A DNA stretch of 64,000 nucleotides from Mytilus trossulus (GCF_036588685.1 NC_086382.1:3447001-3511000); one strand, 5' to 3'. Numbered from the stretch's first letter, positions 1 to 12,244 are shown. Numbers and translations are program-made. The notes: generated by a model from the letters alone, not told the origin.

Positions 1-210
1 TTGACAGTCTCCCGAATGACCAAAATATTAAAACACCGTACAGTTCCGTTCCCACACTGTGTATATAAAACGACTTAATGGTTTATTCCAATGTTGTCTG
101 AATGCTATGGTCTTTAGAGATAAATCCATCACAAACCAAATGGGGGGATCCATTCTTTTAGCCTTAGAGTAGATTTCACATCCACTCTTTCAGCCAGAGT
201 GAATTTGTGG

Positions 211-488
211 CAGGTTTTTCTCCCAACCTTAGCTATTCTTTGTCATTTATTCAATTGACATGATATTAGTTGATGTAATTTCGTAGTAATTATGTATTAA
301 TATTTCATATTAAATATGGACTTTTATGTCAAATGTTTTATTTGCAAAATGTATTTTTTGCATTTTATGATTTTGAATAAATGACCTTTTTTCGTCAGTT
401 TAGATTTTATATCATATAGCAAATCAATCTCAGACTCTGGCTTGTGTATACGTAGTATGTTTATGGTATCTAGCTGTCTGTCTTAAAA
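211..488. repeat. Direct repeat, copy 1 (~280 bp)
   Basis: This block recurs almost unchanged at 942-1220. Both copies run from CAG(A)GTTTTTCTCCC to TAGCTGTCTGTCTTAAAA, with only scattered substitutions. No coding potential is seen. The bases before it and between the two copies hold nothing I recognise. Confidence 0.85.
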
Positions 489-941
489 CCAGTTTTATTT
501 GCTAATTGAAAATTAAGCGGAATAAAATAATTTAAGACAGAAGAGAAGATAATTCTGTTTAATTGGTTATTACTAACCGACTTAAATAAAAGAGTGAGCT
601 ATTATTACTGTAAATGTATAATGTTTCTAGTCTGGTCAAAGGGTCAGAGTGTCCTACTTCATTAAACGATAAATTGTTGAAATTAGATAACTTGTTTTCA
701 CGTGCAGAGAAATTTCTTTTATGACCAATGCATGACCGGATATCATCTTCCTTATTGGTCAATGGCATTGCGGGTTAGCACGAGTTCACGTGACAGTGCA
801 TTGTGGTCACTTCCTTTTATCATCAGCATTTGATGTGTTAACTTGTGATTCTTATCAAACAATTTGTTCAAAATTCCCACCCACATACCGCCCTTTATAT
901 TATCTTTTGAAGTAGATATGTATATATGTTTATTTATGGGG

Positions 942-1220
942 CAGAGTTTTTCTCCCCACCTTTGCTATTCTTTGTCATTTATTCAATTGACATGATATTA
1001 GTTGATGAAATTTCGTAGTAATTATGTATTAATATTTCATATTAAATATGGACTTTTATGTCAACTGTTTTATTTGCAAAATGTATTTTTTGCATTTTAT
1101 GATTTTGAATAAATGACCTTTTTTCGTCAGTTTAGTTTTTATATCATATAGCAAATCAAGCTCAGACTCTGGCTTGTGTATATGTAGTATGTTTATGGTA
1201 TCTAGCTGTCTGTCTTAAAA
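942..1220. repeat. Direct repeat, copy 2 (~280 bp)
   Basis: Second copy of the block at 211-488, offset about 732 bp, same orientation. It is a local tandem duplication or two insertions of one dispersed repeat. Confidence 0.85.
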
Positions 1221-3011
1221 ATAGAATATCTACTGAATTTTGAGATCGTGGGAAATATAGTCATCATCTATCTAGTAGGTAAATATATGTAAAAAAAAAA
1301 ACACCACAAAAACCTGCCATATGATCTCTGACCTTAACCTGGTTGGTGGGATTTCAAACTAACAGCAGAAGCATAGAAAGTAGTAGCTAATACTAGATTC
1401 GATCATAATTTTTGATTTGCATTTTTTATTTCTTTCGTCGATTTTCGTGTTTTGCCGTGCTGGTGTCAGCTTGTCTTCATATTATAATTTTAATGTTCCT
1501 TTGGTACATCACGCTTTTTGTGTTTGCAATTGTTTATAAAATACATCGGTGTTGTACATAATCCCCTCTCCTCTCTTCTTTGAATACTTGTAAACATAAT
1601 ACATTGTAATAGCCACTTGTTACACATTCAGTGTTATGAATATGTAGGAAGGTGTGTTTCCATAACTTTAACCTACCCCTTTTTTCTCCGTTGGCAGTAA
1701 TCTTTACTTTTGTAAAGCAAAGCTATACACAGAGCTTTATATGAAACCAAGATCGACGTTTTTGTTACACAAATGTCGAAAAAAATTAATAATATATACG
1801 CTTTCACACTCAACAACAGAAATATTTACCCTATAATTGACGAACACCTTACTATCAAAAGACGTAAAAGATACATTTTATTTTCGTCAAATTAATAAAG
1901 TTTAAGATATAGAAAACATCTTTAGATCTTACTTGTAACGAATTAAATATGAAAATTCAAATTCTGTGTTTAGGCACCCTTCTATTTTTTTAACAATGAA
2001 GATGCTACATGGGTTGGAATAATTGAAGCTGTAATTTGAATATTTTTATTATTCACAGGTGCTTGTTTACATGTTTAGTTGCCGATGGTTGATATATACA
2101 CGGAATATTTTCTATTACGTCAAAAATTTTGCAGAGGCAAGATATTATATTAATTCAGAAATAATGAAATAAGATGATGTATAATCTAATGAAAAAAGAG
2201 GGGAATATTATTTACAAATTACGGCGTTTATTTTGAGTAGGAAAATAAATATTACGTTTTTGACAGCAGTCAGACTTCATCAGGTTTATTCTGTTTGATC
2301 TAGTTTACACTTGCCATTTTGGAGTCCTTTATAGCTTGTTGTTCGGAGTAAGTACTTTTACAGGCACTTTTTACACATTGTAACTAAGATTGAGAGTTCT
2401 TATTAACACTCATACCACATCTTCTTATTTGAACCAAAACAATACAATTATGAATAATATGTGAAGTTGTTTAGGGCCGACTATGATCCACCAAAACTCG
2501 TAAAGAGTGCAGCATAGTCTCTAACGACAGCTCTAACGATAGTCTCTGAACAATCACGTGACCGGAATTAACTCTACCAGGGTAATTGTTGTCAATATTT
2601 ACTTCATATTTAATATTCCTTCGTTCATTCTGTTAGCGCTATTTTACCACGTTTCAATAGTTATAGATCCTGGACAAGGCCACCATACAACCAGCGTAAA
2701 TTTTTAGTTAAGTCAGAAATTAAGGAAAGAACATGACATAAAACTGCCCTAGAGTGATGATTTTAACTAATATTATCACCTCTAGGAACACGAAGAACAT
2801 ATCAAGGACGTCCAACGTGAATTCAGGGCATGTTAACAACCGATAGTCTTCCTGATATAAGATACATTTTTAATTGAGATTTCATTCAGAATGAGATTTT
2901 AGTACCTACTACTTGTCATTCTGAAATGATGAATAACTAGTACAAGGAAATGCTGAATTTGTAGAATTGACTATTAGCAAATTAACATTATAGTTTTGTT
3001 TTATACATATG
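1221..3011. other. Non-coding stretch, nothing recognised
   Basis: AT-rich DNA with stops in all frames. I see no gene, RNA or named repeat in it. Confidence 0.5.
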
Positions 3012-3055
3012 CAGGATAAAACATATATACACATTACTGTATACGTTTTATCCTG
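3012..3055. repeat. Short inverted repeat (hairpin)
   Basis: CAGGATAAAAC at the left pairs with GTTTTATCCTG at the right around an AT-rich loop. It may be the core of a small foldback element; the function is unknown. Confidence 0.6.
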
Positions 3056-3139
3056 ACTAATTATGTATTTAACACAATTATTGTTAATTTACTGGCAGTC
3101 CATTCTAAAAATTCAGCTTTTTCTTTAAAGGTTCAAAAG

Positions 3140-3275
3140 CAGTGGCGGATCCAGTAATTTTCATAAGTGGGGGCCCATTGACTGACCTTAGAGGGGGCCC
3201 GCTCCAGTCGTGCTTCAGTTCAATTATAAGCAACCAAATTTTTTCTCAAAAAATTGGGAGGCCCGGGCCCCTGCC
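3140..3275. repeat. Dispersed 'CAGTGGCGGATCC' repeat
   Basis: Begins with CAGTGGCGGATCCAG followed by G-rich and C-rich runs. The same start is seen at 4883. This type of element is common in invertebrate genomes and is non-coding. Confidence 0.55.
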
Positions 3276-3625
3276 CCCTATATGATACAAAGGTTACAAA
3301 TGTATGAAACTTTAAATAAATATTGTCTGGCATATGTACATGAAGATGTGCAAAGTGACTTTAGATATCCTTAAATGGTAACAATAAAAATTGAAAAAAA
3401 TTGAAACACGCTCCAAATTTATGAAAATTTACAGATATAAGTTGTGTAATTTATATATTAAAGTCATAAGAAACCTCAAATCGAAACAAATAATGCGTAT
3501 GTTTTTTTTTATAACTCAATGGATGGTTTTCATTATAAAACTGATGTATACATTTACTTTTTTCTGAAGAAAATTATTCTTTAATCTATTCATATTTAGA
3601 AGAAGTTTACTTTTAAGTTTATTTT

Positions 3626-3650
3626 AATTGCTTCCTTCCAGGAAGCAATT
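3626..3650. repeat. 25-bp hairpin
   Basis: AATTGCTTCCT and AGGAAGCAATT form a perfect 11-bp stem around a 3-base loop. Confidence 0.7.
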
Positions 3651-4882
3651 CCCCCGTCATATTTTTCATATGCAAAGTGACCTCAGTGTGACCCATCTCG
3701 TAAACACCCGGTGATCACAATACACATGGATGTCCTTAAAATAAACTATTATCTGAATTTACATGTTAAACACGTGCTCAATTTCCATGCTTTTTGTTGA
3801 TTTTTTGTCGATTGTTGACAAACAGGTGACAATCGTTAAACTTCGACTTCAAACACGAACTATAATTACCTGCCATTTTTTTCACTGACCGATTGAAAAA
3901 GAAATAGACGATTATACGAAATTTACACGAAAAAATTATAAATTTGTGCACAGAGAACTAAGTCTGATGTTTGTATGCATTGGTTCAAGAATTGGAAGAA
4001 CTTTATTTTTCACCAATCACTTGTTGCTTTATCAGTCTATTGAAGGTGCGATACGATAAAAACTTTTCTTATATCAATGAGCGATATTGTCTTATATCAA
4101 CGAGTTGCATTGTGGGAAATCTCAGACGGATGTTTACATTTTTATGAAGGATCGAAGATTTCTCGGTATAAAGTAATGATTCTTTTCTTAAACCAGGCTG
4201 ACATTTAACAAGACATACGTCTGCTGTATAATTTCCATGAATTATTTTAAGTTATACCAAGCAAGATGTATTTAAACGAGAAAATTGAATTGTTGAATAA
4301 ATGAGACATAAATGCACGATTTATTATTTGTAGATGTACAAATTTAATCAATGTCATGAAGCAAATTATGTGGAATGCAATCGAGATGAATTAGATTGTT
4401 GGATAAGCCAAAATCGCCTAAAAGTCAAAGATACTGCTACATTTTAAAATATCAATGCGATGTTTTTCTTATACATGTATCATAGCGATATTTTTTTAAT
4501 ATCAAAAATTTATGAATGCGATACTTTTCTAATATAACTGCTGTAGTTTTCTAATATAGAATTAATACGATGATACGTCACAATGCATGTCAAAAGAACC
4601 GCAAACATAATTCACAAACTTATTTCATGACCGGCTTAATGTTTGAGGATCAATATCACTAAAATTTCGTTTCTGTACCAAAATTAACGCTTACACGATC
4701 TTATCATTTTTAAAATGTTGCTTGACCCTATTGATATTTGAAAGTGTTAAACAACCTGTTCAGTCTATTGTTTTGCAATCGCATGCTTTAGCCAACAAAT
4801 TCTATTTGAAGTGATGATGCAATGGCGGAATTTGAATGCGGTTGTAAATAGTCTACCGACATATTCGATTCTAATAAAGGTC

Positions 4883-5022
4883 CAGTGGCGGATCCGGAGG
4901 GGGGCGGGGGGTTGAAACCCCCTTTTTTGGCCGATCAATGCATTTTAATGGGGATATATGGTTGAACCCCCTTTATCCTGGGTTTGAAACCCACCTTTTA
5001 GAAACGGCTGAATCCGCCCTTG
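4883..5022. mobile_element. Small MITE-like element, CAGTGGCGGATCC ends
   Basis: Starts CAGTGGCGGATCCGGAGG and ends with GAATCCGCCCTTG, an imperfect inverted match to the start. The interior has G-run and C-run segments. Nested in the 4033-7953 element. Confidence 0.55.
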
Positions 5023-5340
5023 AGGTCACACTCCTATAGTCTATACACATGGGTAATATCGAAATAAAAAAAAATCATTACTTAAAAGAAAAAAAAACAT
5101 TCATTCAAACAATCCATTTCAATACAGCAATGCATATTCAAATGGTAAAATAAATATTCCAAACAAATTAAAATGTACAAACGCTGTTGTCCTTTGAAGA
5201 AACCAACTGAGTAGCCTCAGACTATAAATTGAACAACTTCAGATCGAACGAAAATAAAAAATCTTGTGAAACAGAAACTGTATTTATTATCAACATGGAC
5301 GCTTATTTACAAATTTAGCTATATATTTTGGACTTTGGAT

Positions 5341-5466
5341 TATAGCTCTCCCTCTTTTATATAAGCTTTGGATTTCAAATATTTTGGCAACGAGCATCAC
5401 TTCAAAGACACTGTATTGTCGAAATGCGTATCTAGTGCATGAAAATTGGGACCGTTAATGTTATTA
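5341..5466. repeat. Direct repeat, copy 1 (~125 bp)
   Basis: Matches 5698-5822: TATAGCTCT...CTTTTATATAAGCTTTGG through CGAAATGCG and ends in ACCGTTAATG. Dispersed bivalve-type repeat. Confidence 0.75.
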
Positions 5467-5474
5467 CTTCCACT

Positions 5475-5535
5475 GGGTCGATGTCTCTGCTGGTGGATTG
5501 TTAGTTCCCGGGGGTATCACCAGCCTAGTAGCCAG
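5475..5535. repeat. Dispersed 'CTCTGCTGGTGGA...GGGTATCACCAG' repeat
   Basis: The same motif is found at 29635-29705 and, reverse-complemented, near 12540, 12900, 38640 and 39000. Confidence 0.65.
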
Positions 5536-5697
5536 TTCCTTGGTACTGGTACTGGCATGTAAATACGGATTTTTTGTGTTATTTAAATTTTCTGTAGCAA
5601 ATTTTTAGAAATTATTATAAATTATGGAATGTATCTCCCTCATGCAAAGCTCTGATTCCTTTCACGGATTTGGCTATACTTTTTGAACCTTTTGAAT

Positions 5698-5822
5698 TAT
5701 AGCTCTTCATCTTTTATATAAGCTTTGGATTTCAAATATTTTGGCTACGAGCATCGCTGAAGAGACGTGTATTGTCGAAATGCGCATCTGGTGCAGGAAA
5801 ATTGGTACCGTTAATGTTTTTA
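5698..5822. repeat. Direct repeat, copy 2 (~125 bp)
   Basis: Second copy of the 5341-5466 block in the same orientation. Confidence 0.75.
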
Positions 5823-6012
5823 CATCGCAACAACAGCGAGGACATTCCGCTGTATTGTTGCCAGAGATTTGACCTTAGTTTTTGACTAGTAACCGATCGT
5901 ATAAATACGCTTACATTTCTTAGTGCAAAATAACAATCCGTATCACTTGTTATAAATTCATTTCTACAATGAATGCTAAAAAAAATGTTTAGAAAACAAA
6001 TAGATAAGATGT

Positions 6013-6075
6013 AAACGCCAAGCGCGCGTTTTGTCTACAAAAGACTCATCAGTGACGCTCGAATCCAAATGTGTA
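6013..6075. repeat. Dispersed 'CGCGCGTTTTGTCTAC' repeat
   Basis: Contains GCGCGCGTTTTGTCTAC and AAGACTCATCAGTGACGCTC. Related copies lie near 12280, 12650, 38380, 38750, 42090, 44180, 53850, 54000, 59560 and 59720. The family is one I associate with mussel genomes. Confidence 0.7.
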
Positions 6076-6205
6076 TACATATTTTCTATATTTTAGAAAT
6101 AATTCAGGGAAGCCATAGATTGTTGGAAATTTACACATGGATTGGGCCGTGATATTCGAATTTTATCCTGTTGATTTCTCCGAGCTCTTACAAGTGCATT
6201 ACTTA

Positions 6206-6372
6206 GGAGATAACTGTATTGTATTTTAAGCTCCGACGGCATCAATTGGGGATTTGATGGTCGCAAATTAAGTTTACTGGCGACGCGTAAGCGGAGACAG
6301 TAAACGGGTATTTGCGACCATCAAATCCAAAATTGATGCCGTCGGAGCTGTAAATACAATATTGTTATCTCC
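6206..6372. mobile_element. 167-bp near-complete palindrome (foldback MITE)
   Basis: The left arm runs GGAGATAAC ... CTCCGACGGCATCAATT ... GGATTTGATGGTCGCAAAT and the right arm is its reverse complement with few mismatches. The loop region is TTTACTGGCGACGCGTAAGC...CAGTAAA. A relative with the same loop but a different stem lies at 58457-58534. Confidence 0.8.
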
Positions 6373-6964
6373 ATTCTAATGAAACTGACAGAAAACAACG
6401 TTAAAACATGTGTTTAAAATCTGTCATATGCCGTTTGCGCTTGCGCGTACGTCCCATAACATCAATTGTCAATTGATGCCATGTAAGACAGTGACGTTAT
6501 CCAATCAAAATGAACGTTACAAGCGTTGTTGCATTAGAATTCTTTTTATTATGCATCCAAATAAGAATAATAGTTATTTTTTTTTTAATTGCACTTTTTA
6601 AAACAATAAAATCGGCAAAGGGTCTGCAAATAGGTTCCAATGCATGTAGATTTACGCGGAAAGTATATGGTACATAACAGCAATTATTATGTATACCTCT
6701 GAGTCTGCGCTAAGTATAGATCTATCGAGAATTTTGTCACAGTATTGTTTCCGAAAGCGACGTCATACTAGAATTATAAATTTAGATCTTTCAGTGCTGT
6801 TTATTTGGTATTTTTATTGACGTAAGCGTTCTTGTACCATCATAACTGTCGTTACCTTTAAAGCTTAAGAAGTGTACTAGTTTATATTGCACTGTACAAA
6901 AGATTCAGCACCCAAATGACGTTTTTGGAGGTCTGGAGAGCAGTTATTTATAAAGGGATATTTT

Positions 6965-7175
6965 AAAGATTTATAGATATAAGAAGATGGTGCATGAGTT
7001 CGAATGAGACAACTTTCCACAAAGTATAATGATTTGTTTCAAGTAAACCATTATAGATCAAAGTAGGGCCTTAAACACGGAGCCTTGGCTCACAGTAAGC
7101 ACCACGCTATATAGGAACAAAAAAAATACTAGTGTTAAACCATTCAAACAGGAAAACCAACGGTCTAATTTGTAT
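6965..7175 (+). repeat. Dispersed 'GAGACAACT..GGTCTAATTT' repeat, degraded copy
   Basis: Has the GAATGAGACAACTTTCCACAAAG start and the AACCAACGGTCTAATTTGTATAAA end of the element seen more completely at 31860-32283. The two short overlapping frames at 7132-7367 fall here and are unlikely to be genes. Confidence 0.6.
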
Positions 7176-8059
7176 AAAAAAAGGAGATTCAAAAGTACAG
7201 GTCAGATTTTGTCGAATCAATCTGAACGAGAACAGTATGATTCATCTTTGTCACAAGCTAGTTTCATTTTTATCAATAAAGAAAGTCTTACATGCATTGC
7301 GAGCATATCAGATATATATTATTTCGGTGCGTTCATTATAAAATTGCTTAAAATTAATGTTATATAGTATGCGAACAATAATTTGATACTTAGCTATTTG
7401 ATTATGATATTGTTTATTTAACCACATCGGTACTGGCAATTTTACATTTTGAAAATGGATGATTGAACCTGGTTTTATAGCGCTTAACCTCTCACGTGTA
7501 TGACAGTCTCATCAAATTCTGTCATATTTACAACGTTGCGTAAACAAAACAGACATAATGGGTAAAATTGTAAAAATATGGGTACAACAGACAAATATTG
7601 ATACTAATAAGTGCTAAAATTGATATAACAAAAACACCGCTATGATATTTTAAAAGTATCGCATTGATATTTTAAAAGTGTCGCATTGCTTATTTATGTA
7701 TATAAGAAAAACACAGCACTTCAAATTTTACACGGACATAAACGTTAGCGTTTAGCTAACTTCTGAATGTATATTTAGACTCAATTGTTGTTTATATTTG
7801 AACAATAAGTTTAAAAGTTAGTATTTACTTAATTTTTCGTTGCCAAAAACAACATTTTCCGCATGAAATGTCTGCATGTTTACAATTGATATTAGACAAT
7901 ATCGCTCATTGATATAAGAAAAGTTTTTATCGATACGCTTCTTCCATAGACTGTTTATGTCTTTAAAGTTGAAGTCATCCCTCCGAAAATTCTACATACG
8001 CCATATTGATTTGGCTATTGGGCCTCTGTCACAGCTGATAACAAGAACATAAGCAACAC

Positions 8060-8290
8060 AACGGGTGCCACATGTGGAGCAGTATCTGCTTACCCTTCCG
8101 GAACACATGGGATCACCCCTAGTTTTTGATGGGGTTCATGTTGCTTATTCTTTATTTTTCTATGTTATCGCATGTGTACTATTGTTTGTCTGTTTGTCTT
8201 TCATTTTTAGCCATGGCGTTGTCAGTTTATTTCCGATTTATGAGTTTGACTGTTCCTCTGGTATCTTTCGTCCCTCTTTCACCAGAATAT
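8060..8290 (+). repeat. Dispersed 'GTTGTCAGTTTATTT' repeat (family R1)
   Basis: Runs from a GGAGCAG..CTGCTTACCCTTCCGGA segment to a CTTTCGTCCCTCTTTC end. The short frames here (8065-8292, 8126-8311) are by-products of the repeat. Other copies: 10180-10385 (-), 11165-11355 (-), 11965-12175 (+), 14930-15090 (-), 28565-28727 (+), 34395-34560 (-), 36455-36620 (-), 37290-37455 (-), 38085-38275 (+), 41020-41175 (-), 51310-51480 (-), 57380-57500 (-). Confidence 0.8.
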
Positions 8291-8299
8291 GATATCATC

Positions 8300-9150
8300 G
8301 AATGGAATTAATCATTGTGTTTTTACTAACGAACAATACCCATGGAATAGAACTGCTTACATACACTTACATGCCTGAACATATTACCCAAGTTTTGCTC
8401 AGTCTATCTGTTATGTTTAGAAAACTTTTGTTTATATTCTGTGTATGTTAATTTAAAGCATTATGTGGTTACTTATTCTTGGATCATTATTTTTGGCGGC
8501 CTCATTAATAAGGTACAGCATATCTAGTATTTAAGGTATATGTCTTAGTAACAGTTGTCGACACATTCAGCTGTTTATTTGTTTTTACATTTGCTTTATG
8601 TCATCTACGTCAAAAAGCAGCAGGTAATTGTTCAAGTGGCGTAGCTAGGCAAAAATAAAAGGGACCAACCTGCAATATGACTTGTAGGAATGATCGTTTC
8701 GAATGAAAACCTTTTAGTCAATGAGATGTTAAAGCATACAATCTGTTACTGAACACGCAACCGTACGCGTATGTCCCCTCAGTTTAAGAGTATCTTTCGT
8801 TCCTCTTTAAGGAGGTAGATCTGGATTAAGGAATATAGTTATTAAAATCATCAGTACGTTTGTGTCAACTATTTTTATAAATATTTTCTAAGCTTCTATG
8901 TTGTATTGATTATTTTAAATCTGTTCCAGGTAAATGCTTAAAATACTTTGATGAAACTTGACTGGTACAAAAGCATGACTGATTTGAAGAATTATCTCAC
9001 TGAATGAAGGTCTACTCCCTTATATTAAAGATATACAGCAAGAAGAGCTAAAGAGATGTGGATTACAGTTATCTTACTTCCATCTTTTTTCAGAGTAACA
9101 TGTCAATTTTCATTTAGCTTAGTAGATATACTTTTCCAATTATAATAGAT
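8300..9150. other. Non-coding stretch, nothing recognised
   Basis: No supported gene. Only AT-rich sequence and fragments of simple repeats. Confidence 0.45.
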
Positions 9151-9154
9151 ATTT

Positions 9155-9300
9155 AAAATTGAGAATGGAAATGGGGAATGTGTCAAAGAGACAACAACCC
9201 GACCAATTAAAAAAACAACAACAGAAGGTCACCAACAGGTCTTCGATGTAGCGAAATTCCCGCACCCGGAGGCGTCCTTATCATATGTTTGAATAGCAAG
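9155..9300 (+). repeat. Dispersed 'ATTGAGAATGGAAATGGGG' repeat (family R3)
   Basis: Contains GAATGGAAATGGGGAATGTG, AGAGACAACAACCCGACC and CCCGCACCCGGAGGCG, the hallmarks of a very common mussel repeat. A second copy is at 47735-48010, and a reverse-strand copy runs off the window end at 63835. Confidence 0.75.
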
Positions 9301-10178
9301 CATAAATGACATCAACACATACTCATCGGATACTTTCCATAGTCTTTAAAGTATAGCTGCCAAATACATGTTCACCCTTTGACTCAAATTCACATATTTG
9401 ATTTATAACAATCTAAAATGTGTATCCAAATTACAAAAAAAGTCTTAAAATAACCTACATGTATCAGCAATGCCTCTGGACGCTATAAAATGTATCCGCA
9501 TTTCGTGTGAATTTTTGACTAGATGTCATTTAATTAACCGTCGAGTTGATCACCGAAGACTGTTGATGGTCATTTAACCCGATACAAACAGAGATATACA
9601 AAGACAGCGAACACATGCAATTGGATTTTCGTAGTTCTGTTTGATTTCATTTTGAAGGTTATAAGTATGTTTATCATCTTTTTTATCTGTATAGAAAACA
9701 CTTTTTTGTTGATCGAATCAGTCAACCATTTTATGTTCATCCTTGTTTAACTTTCAATGCTGACATTTCGTTTCCTTTTAACAGCTGAATACTTTGGTAA
9801 CCCATTTCAGACTCAGGGGCTGAAATGAAGGTCAAATGAATACGGATTTAATGAGGTCGAATTATTCACTTGCAAGTGAATTATTCTTCAGCGTTGGTTC
9901 TAAGCTTATTTTGACAAAATTGAACCAAATTGACCGGAAAAAGCTAATTTGTATGTCACTATTTCACTTTCATTAATGATCAAAACAAAATAATAATCTT
10001 ATTTTATTTTATATCTCGTAGCTAATACCCCTTTTAGTTCTATTACTGAAAAATGTTATAATGTCCCTTTTGTACAGCCAAGGAGCAACGGTTTCAGTCT
10101 AATGTTTCAACAAAAAAGCAATAAAAAAGAGTATCTGAAGTTTTCTTTTATTGATATAGAATAATTAACTAGTCCTCA
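9301..10178. other. Non-coding stretch, nothing recognised
   Basis: AT-rich DNA with no supported gene or repeat. Confidence 0.45.
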
Positions 10179-10411
10179 AATAAAAGAGGGACGAAAGTTA
10201 CCAGAGGGACAGTAACACTTATTGATAGAAAATAAACTGACAAAGCTATGCATAAAATAGTAAAAAGAGAAATAGACAAATAGTAGTTCACAAGACACAA
10301 CATAGAAAACTGAAAACAGCAAATACTGGAGGTAATCTCAGGTGCTCCGGAATGGTAAGCAGATTCTGCTCCACATAAACATTTATTCTATAGTATCAAG
10401 TAGAAATGGTC

Positions 10412-10434
10412 AATATATATATATATATATATAT
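10412..10434. repeat. (AT)n microsatellite
   Basis: A run of about eleven AT units. It is much shorter and lacks the adjoining SINE in the duplicate at 36655-36670. Confidence 0.9.
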
Positions 10435-10548
10435 ACAACTCGTCTAAACATCAACCCAACAATGTAAGATCTGTAAATTTGCTTTCGCAAATTTTCGGTT
10501 CTTCCCTCGCCGGGATTCGAACCCATGCTACTGTGATATCGTGACACC
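10435..10548 (-). mobile_element. tRNA-derived SINE, 5'-truncated
   Basis: On the minus strand it contains a perfect RNA polymerase III B box (GGGTTCGAATCCC, complement of 10512-10524), followed by a 3' part (AAATTTGCGAAAGCAAATTT, AGATCTTACATTG, GTTTAGACGAGTTG) that matches the longer SINE at 63005-63170. The A-box half is missing. It lies inside an (AT)n tract and is absent from the paralogous site in unit B. Confidence 0.75.
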
Positions 10549-11164
10549 ATATATATATATTGTTTTAAATATTGACCCATACATTTTTTGATGAATTAAA
10601 AAACAATATTTTAAATATATACAAAAAAAATGGCTTCCAAATAAATTTCTGTAAAGCAATTATGTGCTTATAGCATTGAACTGTCATGAGAATCGTATAA
10701 AAAAAAGTAAAATAAAAAAGTATCGAGCTCTGAGGAAAATTCAGAACGGAAAGTACCTTATCAAATGGCAAAATAAAAAAGCTCAAACACTGCAAACCAA
10801 TGGATAACAACAGTCATATTCCTGACTTGATAAAGTCATTTTCTTATGTAGAAAATGGTTGAATTAACCTGGTTTTATAGCTAGGAAAACCTCTCACTTG
10901 AATGACAGTCGCACTAAATTTGCATTACATTACATTACATTCCAACACAAACCGACATAATAGGTAAACATTTCCAAAATAGGAGCACTTAATTACGCTC
11001 TTGGTATCTTTCTTTTAATTGCTCTTAGTTATAGGGATTATTTTTTTAGTGACTTCTTCTATTTATAATCAACTGTACAATTATGATCATCAAGATTACT
11101 TTACTTTAAGAGACTTAAGTTGATTATTGTTATTTTTTCTGATATCGGATTTGGAATTATTTTA

Positions 11165-11355
11165 AAACTAGTTTAAAAGAGGGACGAACAAAGGCAACAG
11201 TAGTATACCGCTGTTCAAAACTCATAAATGCATGGACAAAAAACAAAATCGGGGTAACAAACTAAAACCGAAAGATACCAGAGGGACAGCCAAACTCATA
11301 AATCGAAAACAAACTGACAACGCCTGGCTAAAAAAGAAAGAAGACAAACAGACAT
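11165..11355 (-). repeat. R1-type repeat with 'AAAGGCAACAGTAGTATACCG' leader
   Basis: The AGTAGTATACCGCTGTTC leader also occurs at 37307, 46584 and 59165. It is followed by ACCAGAGGGACAGCC, typical of the minus-oriented R1 family. Confidence 0.7.
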
Positions 11356-11960
11356 TTTGTTAATGGCAGTAATTTTTTTCTCTTAATAATAATGCAAAAA
11401 TGTTGATGACACGTTTTAGTACTTTCATGTGAATATGTACGTAAAGGACCAGCTGTCGTTCTTAATGAATGTTTTCATCGTATATCATATGATTTTCAAA
11501 TTGCATTGTTGATATGTTTGATTTCCCTATCGATTGAGTAATCAAATGCTAATTACATCACCTTTATGTTACTATGGTGATGAAATTAGCCTTTTAAATG
11601 AATACTTTAAAAAGATATCAGCTTAACATCTAATAACCCTGTTCATGTGCAATTGATGATTTGTACTGTTATAAGTTTAAAATAATTCTATTTAAAAACA
11701 TGATCTTTGTTCGTGTTGTTGTGTCGTTTACTCATTCATTGTAAATGTTTATAATTAGTGAAATCAATAATTCCTTAAATACATAATGTTTTGAAAACAT
11801 CTGTTTAAGCTATAGATATTGCATATTTTAAGGGGTTTTTCTTGTCGTAGAACACACCAAGGGTTTCAGGATTGATCAAATGAAAGACTTATCCATCGCT
11901 TCAGATTTTGAAGATTGAAAGACCATCCGTAAAGCGGAGTCTAAGGTCATGTGTGCTATC
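11356..11960. other. Non-coding stretch within unit A
   Basis: Matches 37456-38085 almost base for base; no gene seen. Confidence 0.5.
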
Positions 11961-11964
11961 ACCA

Positions 11965-12175
11965 GGATCTACGTACCCTTCTGGAGCACCCGAGATCACC
12001 ACTAGTTGTTGGTGCTATTCGTGTTGCATAGTCTTTATTTTTCTACGTTGTGTCATATGTACTTATATTTGACTGGTTTTTTTTTTTAAATTTTTAGCCA
12101 TGGCGTTGTCAGTTTATTTTCGATTCATAAGTTTGACTGTCCCTCTGGAATTTTTCGCTCCTCTTCTATCAACGA
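11965..12175 (+). repeat. R1 repeat copy
   Basis: GGAGCACCCGAGATCACC through CCATGGCGTTGTCAGTTTA to TGTCCCTCTGG. Duplicated at 38085-38275. Confidence 0.7.
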
Positions 12176-12244
12176 TTCTTCACGTCGTCCACACCATAAC
12201 AAGACAACACCTTAACCAATTTTCAGTTGAATATAATTCTATAA

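Larger units (their letters stand above)
4033..7953. mobile_element. 3.9-kb non-autonomous DNA element with ~69-bp terminal inverted repeats
   Basis: The left end (4033-4100) starts CAGTCTATTGAAG and runs through a (C)GATAAAAACTTTTCTTATATC tract. The reverse complement of the right end (7885-7953) starts CAGTCTATGGAAG and follows with the same sequence. A TTTAT pentamer flanks both ends (4028-4032 and 7954-7958) and may be the target duplication. Just inside each end are further inverted, degenerate GCGATA/TTTTCTTATAT repeats (about 4430-4560 and 7610-7720). No transposase-like reading frame is visible inside, so it is non-autonomous or fully decayed. Smaller repeats are nested within it. The superfamily is undetermined. 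Confidence 0.7.
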
